Origin: CAZCCC01 sp964535715
GTDB taxonomy: Bacteria; Patescibacteriota; Patescibacteriia; Buchananbacterales; UBA6539
Direction of reading: 5' to 3'
Assembly: GCA_964535715.1 (NCBI GenBank)
Contig: CAZHUO010000008.1
Location: 1 to 47,988, forward strand
DNA length: 47,988 nucleotides
Shown here: positions 15,648-24,209 of the stretch, piece by piece
Position numbering within the stretch: position 1 is the stretch's first letter
Layout of the letters: each line of letters opens with the position of its first letter
Notes under the pieces: model-generated
The model's database searches: none
Told to the model about the DNA's origin: nothing
The model's input: only the letters and a program-made list of their open reading frames with translations
Program-made: the position numbers and the translations under genes

Positions 15648-16313
15648 TTATTTTTTCATTGTTACTCTACGTGAATCCGGCAATAATTCTCCTTTTACGA
15701 TTTCATAGCTTACTACTCTGCCACCATATTCTTCAAGAGTTAACAAAATACTATCATCATTAATTTTTTCAAACTTAATATTTTCATTTTCTCCGTCACT
15801 ATAAAGATCAATATTCGTTCCTGCTAAACTAAGTTCAAAGCCACTAACTGAAATTCTAAATTTGTCCATTACTTTTTTAGCGTTGGAATCGATAAAAATA
15901 CTTGTTCTTTCTTTTCCTTTTTCTAATTCTTTAAATCTTTTATAAAGATTAAAAACTTTATCCTGAAATTCACGATTATCCATACCCGTAAGATGGTTAT
16001 CAGATACAATTTCTCCTAAAACCCCACCTTTCAAAAGAATGGTTACATGTTCACCATCACGACCACCATAGCTTTTATCTTCATCTATTTTTAAGTCAGG
16101 ATCTAAATCTTGTAAGATACGATTTCTTGATTCTGCCTTTTCTTGGTCTCTTGCAAGTCGATCATTATTTGATTTATCTTGTTTTGCACTTTCTACTTCC
16201 TTATTAATTTGTTGGAGAAGTTCGGGGTTTTCTTTTAATAGCTGTAGTAGTTTTTCTCTTTCTGATGATTCGTTATAACCTCTTACTCCTCCATATTCTG
16301 CCGATTGTTTCAT
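15648..16313 (-). CDS. Hypothetical protein between duplicated segments
   Basis: A 221-residue soluble, charged protein starting MKQSAEYGGVRGYN. A helical N-terminal third (Glu/Lys/Gln-rich, about 15-75) precedes an alpha/beta part with strands such as HVTILLKGGVLGEIV. A TTG at 16328 would add five residues. There is no ribosome site for either start. I recognise no family. It sits exactly between the SIMPL gene and its decayed copy, both on the same strand, which suggests it arrived with the duplication. Confidence 0.6.
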   Translation of the reverse strand: MKQSAEYGGVRGYNESSEREKLLQLLKENPELLQQINKEVESAKQDKSNNDRLARDQEKAESRNRILQDLDPDLKIDEDKSYGGRDGEHVTILLKGGVLGEIVSDNHLTGMDNREFQDKVFNLYKRFKELEKGKERTSIFIDSNAKKVMDKFRISVSGFELSLAGTNIDLYSDGENENIKFEKINDDSILLTLEEYGGRVVSYEIVKGELLPDSRRVTMKK

Positions 16314-16453
16314 AAATTTAATAATCAATGGTTAATATTTATATTATATTAATTTTTCTAATTAAATCAATCAAATTTGAATTAATAATATTAATAATAG
16401 TTATGGGTCGAGAGCAATTTAAATGGGAGACAATTTTTCGGTTTTTTGTTGTA

Positions 16454-17215
16454 TTATTTGATTTGGTAGTTTACTCCGATTTCAATAATTATTTCTTGAA
16501 GTCCGGTCGGCACTGATCCGCCGCCGCTTTCGCCGCCACCTACACCCATTCCGCCTTTGCCGTCATAGTAAGGAGAAGGAGAGCCGGGGACTTGGACTAA
16601 GTTTTCCCACCAGCCGACAACTTTTTTTAGTTTTACGCCGGCAGTGTTTGCCAACTTACCGGCTTTTGTTTTGGCGTCTTCTATCGCTTTAATTCTGGCT
16701 TGGTCTTTCAGTTCTTCAAGATTAGAAACTTCAAAAATGACCCCGTTGACTTGGTTTGTTCCCGCCTCGCTTGCTTTGGTGATAATTTGACTGATTAAAT
16801 CCGGATTTTCTTTTAAATTTTTTACTTTAACAATAAGCTGCTGGTTAGCATTGTATCCGGCTAAAATGCTTTTACCTTCAAGATAGTCATATTGGGAATA
16901 AACAGTGAAGTTTTGAGTATGGATATCTTCTTTTGCAATTCCAAGCTTTGATACGGCATCAATTACCAAAGTCATTTTTTTATTCAGCTGCTCCAATGCC
17001 GATTGGGCGTTTTCTGCGCGTTCAATCTGCACTCCGAGATTAACTTTGGCAATATCCGGTTGGTATTCTATTTTTCCTTGGCCGCTTACTGTTACAGTCC
17101 ACTGTGGTTGGTTGACAATGCGGTCGCGAATAATGGCAACAGTCACTATTCCGGCTAAAAGAATCATGCCAACCAAAATTAGGACAAATGCCTGCTTTGA
17201 AAGTTTTTTTTCCAT
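16454..17215 (-). CDS. SIMPL domain (DUF541) membrane-anchored protein
   Basis: The 253-residue protein has one N-terminal membrane helix (about 9-29) and then an exported SIMPL/DUF541 domain. Typical features are WTVTVSGQGKIEYQPDIAKVN at the start of the domain, GYNANQQLIVKV in the middle, and an A-x-x-D-A-x-x-K-A helix. A Gly/Ser-rich linker precedes the C-terminal strand. The family includes YggE (oxidative stress) and the BP26 antigen, but its mechanism is not known. Expression probably starts from a TATAAT about 24 bases before the ATG. Confidence 0.85.
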   Translation of the reverse strand: MEKKLSKQAFVLILVGMILLAGIVTVAIIRDRIVNQPQWTVTVSGQGKIEYQPDIAKVNLGVQIERAENAQSALEQLNKKMTLVIDAVSKLGIAKEDIHTQNFTVYSQYDYLEGKSILAGYNANQQLIVKVKNLKENPDLISQIITKASEAGTNQVNGVIFEVSNLEELKDQARIKAIEDAKTKAGKLANTAGVKLKKVVGWWENLVQVPGSPSPYYDGKGGMGVGGGESGGGSVPTGLQEIIIEIGVNYQIK

Positions 17216-17366
17216 ATTTTTTTGCTTATATATTAGCTTATTATATTTTAGCAGATTTTTTGTTTTTTGTTAAAATATGTTATAATAAAATTTATGAGGA
17301 GGCTAATTCAAATTTTAAGAATAAATAATTTCAGCCATTTTTGATTGGTTGATTTTTAATTTTATT

Positions 17367-17684
17367 ATGGCAATAATATACGGTATCGACACTGAAAAAG
17401 AAATTACACCATTAATGGTTCGTGATGCAATTTCAGAGTGTTTTTACCAGTTTCACTGTGCAGATTCGTCCTTGGGATTAGGCGAGGGCGAAGCTAATCG
17501 TGGGTACTGTGGTGAGATTGTTAAAAAAGCTTTCGGCGAATCTGGCGGTGATTTTGAAAAACCAACCAAAGAGTCAATCCTTGAAGTTTTAAGCTGGCTT
17601 AAAAATTTTGCCAAGAATTTTCGCGATCCAAGTATTATTGAAAAGCACGCGGCTGAAATTATGAAGCTAGCCGAGAAATTATAA
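17367..17684 (+). CDS. Hypothetical small protein
   Basis: This 105-residue soluble protein starts MAIIYGIDTEKEITPLMVRD. It has three Cys (ECFYQFHCA and GYCGEIV) and is otherwise helical. I prefer the ATG at 17367 to the upstream TTG. It ends 5 bases before the PAS gene, so the two are probably co-transcribed and may act together. No family recognised. A TATAAT at 17281-17286 could drive both; an ATG 7 bases after it opens a 16-codon frame that may be chance. Confidence 0.7.
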   Translation: MAIIYGIDTEKEITPLMVRDAISECFYQFHCADSSLGLGEGEANRGYCGEIVKKAFGESGGDFEKPTKESILEVLSWLKNFAKNFRDPSIIEKHAAEIMKLAEKL

Positions 17685-17689
17685 AGATT

Positions 17690-18976
17690 ATGCCAGAAAA
17701 ACAAAAAACAAAATCAGTCTTTAGTGGTTCGGAGGGTATTTTAGATAATATTAATGATGCGATTTTTATTTATAACCTGCAGGGTCATTTTTTATTAATT
17801 AATGATGAATCTTGTCGGCGCCTTGGCTATAAAAAAGAAGAGTTTTTAAAGCTTGACCCTCACAAAATTGATTCGCCGAAATTTGCCAAGCTAGTATCGG
17901 CTCGTGTCAAGGAGCTCAAAGAAAAAGGCAGTGTTGTTTTTGAAAGCGAGCATGTGGCAAAATCAGGCAAAATTATTCCCGTTGAAATAAGCAGCAAAGT
18001 CATAGATTATCAAGGAACGCCGGCAATTTTAAGTATTGCCCGTGATATTACAGAAAGAAAAAAAGCTGAAGAAAAAATTAAAATTCAGCAAGAAGAAAAT
18101 CAAATAATTTTTGATTTAATTCCGGCCTGGATTTTTTATAAAGACAAAGAAAACCGCTTTGTCCGGGTTAACCAGTCGTTTGCCGAAGTTATGAAGATGT
18201 CAGTCAAATCCTTGGAAGGAAAATCGATGTTTGATCTCTACCCTAAAGAGCAAGCTGAAAGTTACTGGCAAGATGACAAAAAAGTAATCAATTCCGGCAA
18301 AGCCAAAAGAAATATTATTGAAAAAATGGAATCGCCAAACGGGACGCTTTGGGTGAGAACGGATAAAATTCCTTACCGCAATAAGCAGGGAAAAATTATC
18401 GGCATAATTGGTTTTACAGTTGACATTACCAGCCAGATAAATGATGAAAAGAAATTAACTGATGCATCGGAAACTCTTAAAGAAAGTGAACAGAAATTCC
18501 GCCGTTTGATTGAGGGCTTGGGGAGTAATTTTTTCATTTATTCCCATAATACCAAAGGAGTTTTCAAATATTTAAGTCCTTCGGTTACTGAAATGCTGGG
18601 GTATTCAATTGAAGAATTTACTGCTCATTACAGTAGATATCTTACCAGCAATCCAATCAATAAAAAAGTTGAGGAGTTTACCGCCAAAAGTATTAGAGGA
18701 ATTAAGCAAGATCCTTACTTAGTGGAAATATATCATAAAGATAAAAGCAAAAAGATGCTTGAAGTAACTGAAGTTCCAGTGAAAGACAAAAAAGGCAAAG
18801 TAGTATCAATAGAGGGTATTGCCCACGATATCACCAAGCAAAAAAATATTGAAAATAACATAAAAGAAAAGTTTGAAGAGTTGGAAAAAATTAATCGCTT
18901 AATGGTTGGTCGGGAATTAAAGATGATTGAGCTGAAAGAAAAAATTCAAGAATTGGAAAAATCATTAATAAAATAA
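17690..18976 (+). CDS. Three-PAS sensor protein without an output domain
   Basis: A 428-residue cytoplasmic protein with three PAS/PAC units at about 14-128, 136-255 and 272-390. Each ends in a D-I-T segment such as IARDITERKKAEE. A coiled coil follows, ending in VGRELKMIELKEKIQELE. There is no kinase, cyclase or methyl-accepting domain. The same tail closes the HAMP protein at 19505, so it may be a docking helix for a shared partner such as the kinase at 20451. Signal unknown; PAS domains bind small ligands or cofactors. Confidence 0.88.
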   Translation: MPEKQKTKSVFSGSEGILDNINDAIFIYNLQGHFLLINDESCRRLGYKKEEFLKLDPHKIDSPKFAKLVSARVKELKEKGSVVFESEHVAKSGKIIPVEISSKVIDYQGTPAILSIARDITERKKAEEKIKIQQEENQIIFDLIPAWIFYKDKENRFVRVNQSFAEVMKMSVKSLEGKSMFDLYPKEQAESYWQDDKKVINSGKAKRNIIEKMESPNGTLWVRTDKIPYRNKQGKIIGIIGFTVDITSQINDEKKLTDASETLKESEQKFRRLIEGLGSNFFIYSHNTKGVFKYLSPSVTEMLGYSIEEFTAHYSRYLTSNPINKKVEEFTAKSIRGIKQDPYLVEIYHKDKSKKMLEVTEVPVKDKKGKVVSIEGIAHDITKQKNIENNIKEKFEELEKINRLMVGRELKMIELKEKIQELEKSLIK

Positions 18977-19076
18977 AGGGTATTAACCCTTTTGGCTTCT
19001 CGTCACGATACGATTCGTATGTTTTGGATCGTGTCATAGCGTCTTAACTAGGTTCCGCCCTACGTCGCCAATAAAA
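18977..19076 (-). repeat. Dispersed intergenic repeat, copy 1 (inverted)
   Basis: Read on the minus strand this matches 25561-25690 in blocks: TTTTATTGGCGACGTA, CGCTAYGACAC, GAATCGTATCGTG and GAAGCCA followed by AAAGGGTTA. The central ATACGATTCGTAT is nearly palindromic. In both copies the GGCGACGTA end lies next to the start of a gene (hemerythrin here, M23 peptidase there). Confidence 0.8.
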
Positions 19077-19085
19077 ATATTTAAT

Positions 19086-19490
19086 ATGTCTATTCAATGG
19101 AGTAAAGAGCATAGTGTCAATGTCAAAGAACTTGATGATCAACATAAAACTTTTATTGATTTGCTTAACCGGTCTTACAATTTAATCAATTCGAAAAGCA
19201 GTCAGGAAGATTTAAAAAATATTTTGGCGGATTTAATAAGTTATGCCGTAAACCATTTTGATACGGAAGAAAAATATTTTGATTTATATAATTATGAAAA
19301 TTCAACTGAACACAAAGAAGAGCACAAAAAGCTTAAAAATCAAGTTTTGGACTTTCAGAAAGATTTTTTAGCCGGCAAAAAAGACGTTACCGTTGAATTG
19401 ATTGATTTTTTGGAAAATTGGCTGGTTGACCATCTTGACAGCCAAGATAAAAAATATACCAAATGCTTTAACGATCATGGCTTTTATTAA
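19086..19490 (+). CDS. Bacteriohemerythrin
   Basis: A 134-residue four-helix protein with the full diiron ligand set: His20, His57, Glu61, His76, His80, His116 and Asp121. Length and spacing match bacterial hemerythrins. These bind O2 reversibly, and sometimes NO, for storage or sensing. Here it sits between sensor genes, so oxygen or redox sensing is a reasonable guess. The start (MSIQW) is typical of the family. Confidence 0.93.
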   Translation: MSIQWSKEHSVNVKELDDQHKTFIDLLNRSYNLINSKSSQEDLKNILADLISYAVNHFDTEEKYFDLYNYENSTEHKEEHKKLKNQVLDFQKDFLAGKKDVTVELIDFLENWLVDHLDSQDKKYTKCFNDHGFY

Positions 19491-19504
19491 ATTTATATAA
19501 AGAA

Positions 19505-20461
19505 ATGACTATCAAAAAAAAATTTATTTTTTATTTTTTTATCATATTTTTTGTAGTTGTTTTATTCAGCGCCTATTTAATTTGGGTAGGCTATAGGATA
19601 AACAGATACATTAACAGCGAGTTACCATTAGCCATTAATGAAGTTAAAAAAGCTTCTGAGCTTGACAATGTTGCCCAGCTTATCCGTTATGATGACGAGG
19701 TTTTGACCCAGTCAGCCAGAAATTATGCATTTACCGGTGAAAAAAAGTGGTCTGATCGTTATAATGAATTTGTGCCAAAGCTTGACCTGAGAATCAAGCA
19801 GGCAATTGAAGACGGCGACCAGGAGGATAAAATGATTTTTGAAAGCATTAATGATGCCAATTTGGCCTTGGTTGATTTTGAAGTCAAGTCAATGGCTTAT
19901 GTTGATGCAGACATTTTAAGTTCTGCTCAGGAAGTTTTAAACAGCGACGAGTATGGCAGGCAAAAAGCAATTTTTAAAGCGGGAATTGACAAATATCTGG
20001 CGCGGAGGGGAGCCAGTTTTGATTCAGCTCAAGCGGTTACAACCAATACCCTGGAAGAAGTTCAGTTTAATTTAAATTATTTAATTAAAATTCAAACGTT
20101 AATAATTTTAGGCTTTGTCGTTTTGTTTGTTTTTATTTTGTTTTTTTTGATGTTTTTAATCGTCAAAACTTTTATGAAGCCGCTGAGTATTTTTAAGCAG
20201 GCCGCCAAAGATATTACCAAAGGAAAACTTAAAACCCGGATTCAAATAAAAAATAGTAAAGATGAAATTGGTGATTTTTCCGTTGATTTCAATAAAATGA
20301 CTAAAACTTTGGAAGATTCGATTAAAAATGTAGAAAAAAAAGTTAAAGAACGAACGGGCCAATTAGAAAAAATTAATAGATATATGACTGGCCGCGAGTT
20401 AAAAATGATTGAGCTTAAGAAAAAAATCAAAGAATTAGCAGAAAAAAATAATGAAAATTAG
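19505..20461 (+). CDS. HAMP-domain membrane sensor without an output domain
   Basis: The 318-residue protein has a first membrane helix (about 9-27) and an exported helical sensor region (about 28-195). A second helix (about 197-220) and a HAMP domain (about 222-275, including DEIGDFSVDFNKMTKTLE) follow. A coiled coil ends with TGRELKMIELKKKIKEL. There is no kinase or methyl-accepting domain. It overlaps the kinase gene by 11 bp, so translation is coupled and the two proteins probably interact. The tail matches that of the PAS protein. Confidence 0.88.
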   Translation: MTIKKKFIFYFFIIFFVVVLFSAYLIWVGYRINRYINSELPLAINEVKKASELDNVAQLIRYDDEVLTQSARNYAFTGEKKWSDRYNEFVPKLDLRIKQAIEDGDQEDKMIFESINDANLALVDFEVKSMAYVDADILSSAQEVLNSDEYGRQKAIFKAGIDKYLARRGASFDSAQAVTTNTLEEVQFNLNYLIKIQTLIILGFVVLFVFILFFLMFLIVKTFMKPLSIFKQAAKDITKGKLKTRIQIKNSKDEIGDFSVDFNKMTKTLEDSIKNVEKKVKERTGQLEKINRYMTGRELKMIELKKKIKELAEKNNEN

Positions 20462-22835
20462 AAATCAAATCAATTTAAGCATTCTGGCGGCTTTTGTTCC
20501 TTTGGCAATAATTATGGTTTTTATTGTTAGCTTTTTTGGTATTCGTTTGTTTTCAGCAGAATTAAAAAATAGATTAAATATTTTAAGCATTGATCATGCT
20601 GAAAATATCAGAGTTTATCTAAACGGACAAAAACAAATAGTCAGTAATTTAGCGGCAAGCCAGGTAATGCGTGATTTTTTATATTTATCCATTGATTCGG
20701 ATGATTATCAAAATCAGAAATCAAGAACCGAAAGCAGGTTGATTCGAACATTGGCAGCCAATTCCGATATTTATGAATTTTCTTTATTAGATAAAAAGGG
20801 AGTAGTGGCGGCTTCAACCGACAAAACTCAAGTGGGTCAGGATAAATCTGATAATCTTTGCTATACCCAAGGCCAAAAGAAAATTTATATTCGGGATATA
20901 CATTTTTCAGAAGTAATTTTAGATTATTCTTATGAAATCAGTGCTCCAATTATAAGCGACCAAACCGGAGCGATACTGGGAGTAATTGTTGCTAGATTTA
21001 AGGTAGACTATCTTAATTCTCTCTTGGCCAATCATGCCGGATTGGGCAAAACAGGCGAGATTTTTTTGGTAAATTTTGAAAAGTATCTTATTACTCCTTC
21101 ATTATATTTAGGCAAAGAAAAAATCCTTAAGCAAAAAATAGAAACTCAAAATGTAAAAGAATGTTTTAGTCCGGAAGAGATCAGGGAAGTGATGGAAAAC
21201 GGTTATAATGAATTTCATCAAGGCCATCAGCCAGTTATAAATTATACTGATTATCGTTTTATAAAAGTAGTCGGCACTCACGCTTATATTCCGGAAGTTA
21301 ATTGGTGCTTAGTGACCAAAATTGACCAAAAAGAATTATTTAAGCCAATCAGCCAAATAATCTTATTTTTGGGATTTATTGTAATATTAGTTATTTTATT
21401 GCTGGTATTAGTTGGAACAATAATAGCCAAAAAAATTACGAAGCCTTTGGAAGAATTGCATCATGGCACTGAAATTGTTGAGCAGGGAAATTTAGACTAT
21501 TTGGTTGGAATTAAAGCTAAAAACGAGATTGGCCAGCTTTCCCAGTCTTTTGACAAAATGACTTCGGCAATTAAAAAATCTCGAGCGGAAATTGATTTAA
21601 AGGTAGCTGAGCAGACTAAAGATATTTTTGAAAAACAAAAATATTTAGAAGACCAACAAAAAGCGGTTTTAAATATTTTGGAAGACATTGAGGAAGAAAA
21701 AGAAAATGTGTCCAAGGAAAAAGATAAAATCAATGCCATCTTGCAAAGCATTGGCGACGGGGTTTTTGTCGTAGACAATGATTTAAAAATTACAATGTTT
21801 AATCAAGTGGCCGCAGATATTTCCGGTTTTAGCATTAAAGAAGCTGTTGGCAAAAGCTATTATAAGGTTCTAAATTTTATTTATGAGAAAGATAAAAAAA
21901 TCAACGACAAGTTTGTCAAAGATGCAATTTCAACCGGCCAGGTTCAGGAAATGAGCAATCATACGCTTCTAATAAGGAAAGACAAAACCCAATTGGCTGT
22001 TGCTGACTCAGCCGCACCGCTTAAAGACAAATCAGGCAAAGTTATTGGTTGTGTTGTGGTGTTTCGCGATGTGACAAAAGAACGGGAAATTGATAAAATG
22101 AAGACGGAATTTGTGTCACTGGCTTCACACCAGTTGCGCACGCCGCTTTCGGCAATTAAGTGGTTTTTGGAGATGGTACTTAATGGCGATGCCGGAAAAA
22201 TCAATGAAGAACAGAAGGAATATCTGCAACAGGCTTTTGACAGTAATAAAAGAATGGTCAAGCTAGTCAATGATTTATTGAATGTTTCCCGGCTGGAAAT
22301 GGGGCGTTTGGCTGTAGATCCTACGCCAAGTGATTTAATCAAGCTTTGCCAGACCTTGGTTAGCGAATTAACTCCTTTGATTAATGCCAATAATTTAAAG
22401 TTCAAATTTAATAAACCGCAAAAATTGCCGCAAATAAACCTCGATCAGAAATTAATAAGCCAAGTGGTTGGCAATTTCCTTTCAAATGCTATAAAGTATT
22501 CAAAAGGCGGTGGAAATATTGAGTTGTTAATCGAAGTATTGGCAAAAGATATAAAAGTTTCAGTAAAAGACAGTGGTCTGGGAATCCCCAAAAATCAGCA
22601 GAACAAAATTTTTGAAAAATTTTTCCGGGCAGATAATGTCACAACAGCCGATACTGAAGGAACGGGCTTGGGGCTTTATGTTGCCAAGAAAGTAATTGAA
22701 GTGTCCGGCGGCCAGATTGGCTTCAGCTCGGTGGAAAACAAAGGCTCGACTTTTTGGTTTACCTTACCACTGTCTGGAAGCAAAAAAGTGTCAGGCGAAA
22801 AAACTTTGGAAAATACCGTTAACTTAAAAAAATAA
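20451..22835 (+). CDS. Cache-HAMP-PAS sensor histidine kinase
   Basis: A 794-residue membrane kinase. Two membrane helices (about 10-32 and 300-325) bracket an exported Cache-like sensor. HAMP (about 325-380), a coiled coil and a PAS domain (about 425-540) follow. The HisKA domain has the H-box SLASHQLRTPLSAIKWF (His560). The ATPase domain has the N-box NFLSNAIKYS, then DSGLGIP, FEKFFR and GTGLGLYVAKKV. All catalytic parts are intact. No receiver is fused, so the response regulators downstream are the likely partners. Confidence 0.95.
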   Translation: MKIRNQINLSILAAFVPLAIIMVFIVSFFGIRLFSAELKNRLNILSIDHAENIRVYLNGQKQIVSNLAASQVMRDFLYLSIDSDDYQNQKSRTESRLIRTLAANSDIYEFSLLDKKGVVAASTDKTQVGQDKSDNLCYTQGQKKIYIRDIHFSEVILDYSYEISAPIISDQTGAILGVIVARFKVDYLNSLLANHAGLGKTGEIFLVNFEKYLITPSLYLGKEKILKQKIETQNVKECFSPEEIREVMENGYNEFHQGHQPVINYTDYRFIKVVGTHAYIPEVNWCLVTKIDQKELFKPISQIILFLGFIVILVILLLVLVGTIIAKKITKPLEELHHGTEIVEQGNLDYLVGIKAKNEIGQLSQSFDKMTSAIKKSRAEIDLKVAEQTKDIFEKQKYLEDQQKAVLNILEDIEEEKENVSKEKDKINAILQSIGDGVFVVDNDLKITMFNQVAADISGFSIKEAVGKSYYKVLNFIYEKDKKINDKFVKDAISTGQVQEMSNHTLLIRKDKTQLAVADSAAPLKDKSGKVIGCVVVFRDVTKEREIDKMKTEFVSLASHQLRTPLSAIKWFLEMVLNGDAGKINEEQKEYLQQAFDSNKRMVKLVNDLLNVSRLEMGRLAVDPTPSDLIKLCQTLVSELTPLINANNLKFKFNKPQKLPQINLDQKLISQVVGNFLSNAIKYSKGGGNIELLIEVLAKDIKVSVKDSGLGIPKNQQNKIFEKFFRADNVTTADTEGTGLGLYVAKKVIEVSGGQIGFSSVENKGSTFWFTLPLSGSKKVSGEKTLENTVNLKK

Positions 22836-22839
22836 TAAT

Positions 22840-23243
22840 ATGGCCAAACAGAAAATTTTAGTTGTTGAAGACCCGCCTTCACCCTTCATTTCACTTCGGG
22901 TTTCGGCCTATGCCGACTGAAGTCGGCTTCAGCCGACGTAGGTCGGCGGGCGCGTGTATAAAAAGTAGATTAGTTAATTTATATTAATATTATTAAAGAA
23001 AAAAAGAAAATTTTAATCGTTGAAGACCCGCCTTCACCCTTCGTTTCACTTCGGGTTTCGGCCTATGCCGACTGAAGTCGGCTTCAGCCGACGTAGGTNN
23101 NNNNNNNNNNNNNNNNNNNNNNNNNNNNNNNNNNNNNNNNNNNNNNNNNNNNNNNNNNNNNNNNNNNNNNNNNNNNNNNNNNNNNNNNNNNNNNNNNNCG
23201 GCGGGTGGGTGTATAAAAAGTAGATAAGTTAATTTATATCAAT
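22840..23243 (+). pseudogene. Decayed receiver-gene starts in a 155-bp tandem repeat
   Basis: Two copies of the first codons of a response regulator are visible. The first (22840) reads MAKQKILVVED then PPSPF and stops at 22918. The second (near 22989) reads IKEKKKILIVED with its ATG changed to ATT. Both are cut at the same codon by the same GC-rich palindromic insert that begins CCCGCCTTCACCC. GTTGAAGA recurs at 22864 and 23019 (155 bp apart), and at 23274 in the intact gene (155 bp once the 100 N are removed). The scaffold gap lies inside this repeat. Confidence 0.8.
23099..23198. other. Assembly gap (100 N)
   Basis: Exactly 100 N, a standard placeholder length. Flanking sequence joins without loss when compared with the first repeat copy (ACGTAGGT then CGGCGGG). 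The true length is unknown and may hold further repeat copies. Confidence 0.97.
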
Positions 23244-23615
23244 ATGATTAAAGAAAAAAAGAAAATTTTAATTGTTGAAGATGACAGAAAACTGATTGAA
23301 GCTTTAAGCAAAAAACTTACAAAGTCGGGCTTTGATGTGGTTTTAGCTTATAATGGCAAAGAAGGTTTGGAAAGAATAAAATTCCAAAAGCCTAATTTAG
23401 TCTTGCTTGATATAATGATGCCGGTAATGGACGGAATTACCATGCTTAAAGAACTAAGAAAAACCGATAAAGAAACACCGGTAATAATTTTATCCAACCT
23501 TTCCGGAGATGACAAATTAAGCGAAGCACTGGCATCTGGCAGTTATGAGTATTTGGTAAAAACCAATTATTCTTTGGAAGATTTGGTTAAAAAAATTAAA
23601 AAAGTTTTGGAGTAA
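23244..23615 (+). CDS. Single-domain response regulator (CheY-like)
   Basis: A 123-residue receiver domain with no output domain. The phosphorylation site is Asp56 (LLDIMMP), with acidic Asp13/Asp14, Ser85 and Lys107 completing the active site. It lies downstream of the histidine kinase and is a likely phosphate acceptor. Single-domain regulators usually act by binding a partner protein or as phosphate sinks. Its first residues (IKEKKKILIVED) are the sequence copied in the decayed repeats upstream. Confidence 0.93.
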   Translation: MIKEKKKILIVEDDRKLIEALSKKLTKSGFDVVLAYNGKEGLERIKFQKPNLVLLDIMMPVMDGITMLKELRKTDKETPVIILSNLSGDDKLSEALASGSYEYLVKTNYSLEDLVKKIKKVLE

Positions 23616-23628
23616 TAAATTTATGCTC

Positions 23629-23767
23629 ACACTAAATTATTATATATTATGAATATATTTAAAAAAGTTAAAAAGACAATATAAAATCTTTAATTAGTAA
23701 GTAGGGAGTTTAATCAAATAAAAAAATTAAATTTAGCCTTAGATAATTTTAATTAATAATTTAGTGT
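23629..23767. repeat. Small element with 14-bp inverted ends
   Basis: ACACTAAATTATTA (23629-23642) and its perfect complement (23754-23767) bracket 139 bp of AT-rich DNA between the two receiver genes. Inside, an 11-codon frame (MNIFKKVKKTI) has no ribosome site. It could be a MITE remnant or a large cruciform. Confidence 0.65.
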
Positions 23768-23775
23768 AGTAATAT

Positions 23776-24144
23776 ATGGCAAAAATATTAGTAGCTGAAG
23801 ATGATAAATTTTTAAGTAAAGCCTATGCGGCTAAATTAAAGAAAGAAAGTTTTGAAGTAATATTAGCCTTAAACGGTGAAGAAGCAGTTCAAAAAGCAAA
23901 AACGGAAAAGCCCGATATTATTTTGCTTGATTTAGTTATGCCAAAAAAAGACGGATTTGAGGCATTGGCTGATATAAAAAAAGACAAATCTTTAAAATCG
24001 ATTCCGGTTATTATTCTGTCAAATCTGGGTCAGGAAGAAGATATAAAAAAAGGAAATGAATTAGGGGCGGCCGGTTATCTGGTAAAGTCAAATATTGCAA
24101 TTGCCGACGTGGTAAAAAAAATAAGAGAGGTTTTAGGCAAATAA
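23776..24144 (+). CDS. Single-domain response regulator (CheY-like)
   Basis: A 122-residue receiver domain. It has Asp9/Asp10, the phosphorylation site Asp52 (LLDLVMP), Ser82 and Lys104. It differs enough from its neighbour at 23244 to be an old duplicate rather than a recent one. With that gene it gives the kinase two possible targets. No output domain is present. A strong terminator follows. Confidence 0.93.
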   Translation: MAKILVAEDDKFLSKAYAAKLKKESFEVILALNGEEAVQKAKTEKPDIILLDLVMPKKDGFEALADIKKDKSLKSIPVIILSNLGQEEDIKKGNELGAAGYLVKSNIAIADVVKKIREVLGK

Positions 24145-24209
24145 AAAATCCATAAAAATTTTTTTTCAGGCACAAAGTATCTCTTTGTACCTAATTTTTT
24201 ATGGATTTT
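24143..24209. terminator. Two-way terminator between converging genes
   Basis: AAAATCCATAAAAA pairs with TTTTTTATGGATTTT around an inner CAAAG/CTTTG stem. A and T runs on the two sides let it work for the receiver gene (plus) and the M23 peptidase (minus). Confidence 0.88.

Noticed and set aside
17294..17344. 16-codon frame MRRLIQILRINNFSHF after a TATAAT
   Set aside because: The spacing would suit a leaderless start, but the frame is short, has no conservation evidence and lies in the leader of the next gene. It is too weak to list as a gene.
23020..23223. Plus-strand frame running through the N gap
   Set aside because: It is an artefact of translating N; the sequence on both sides is repeat DNA.
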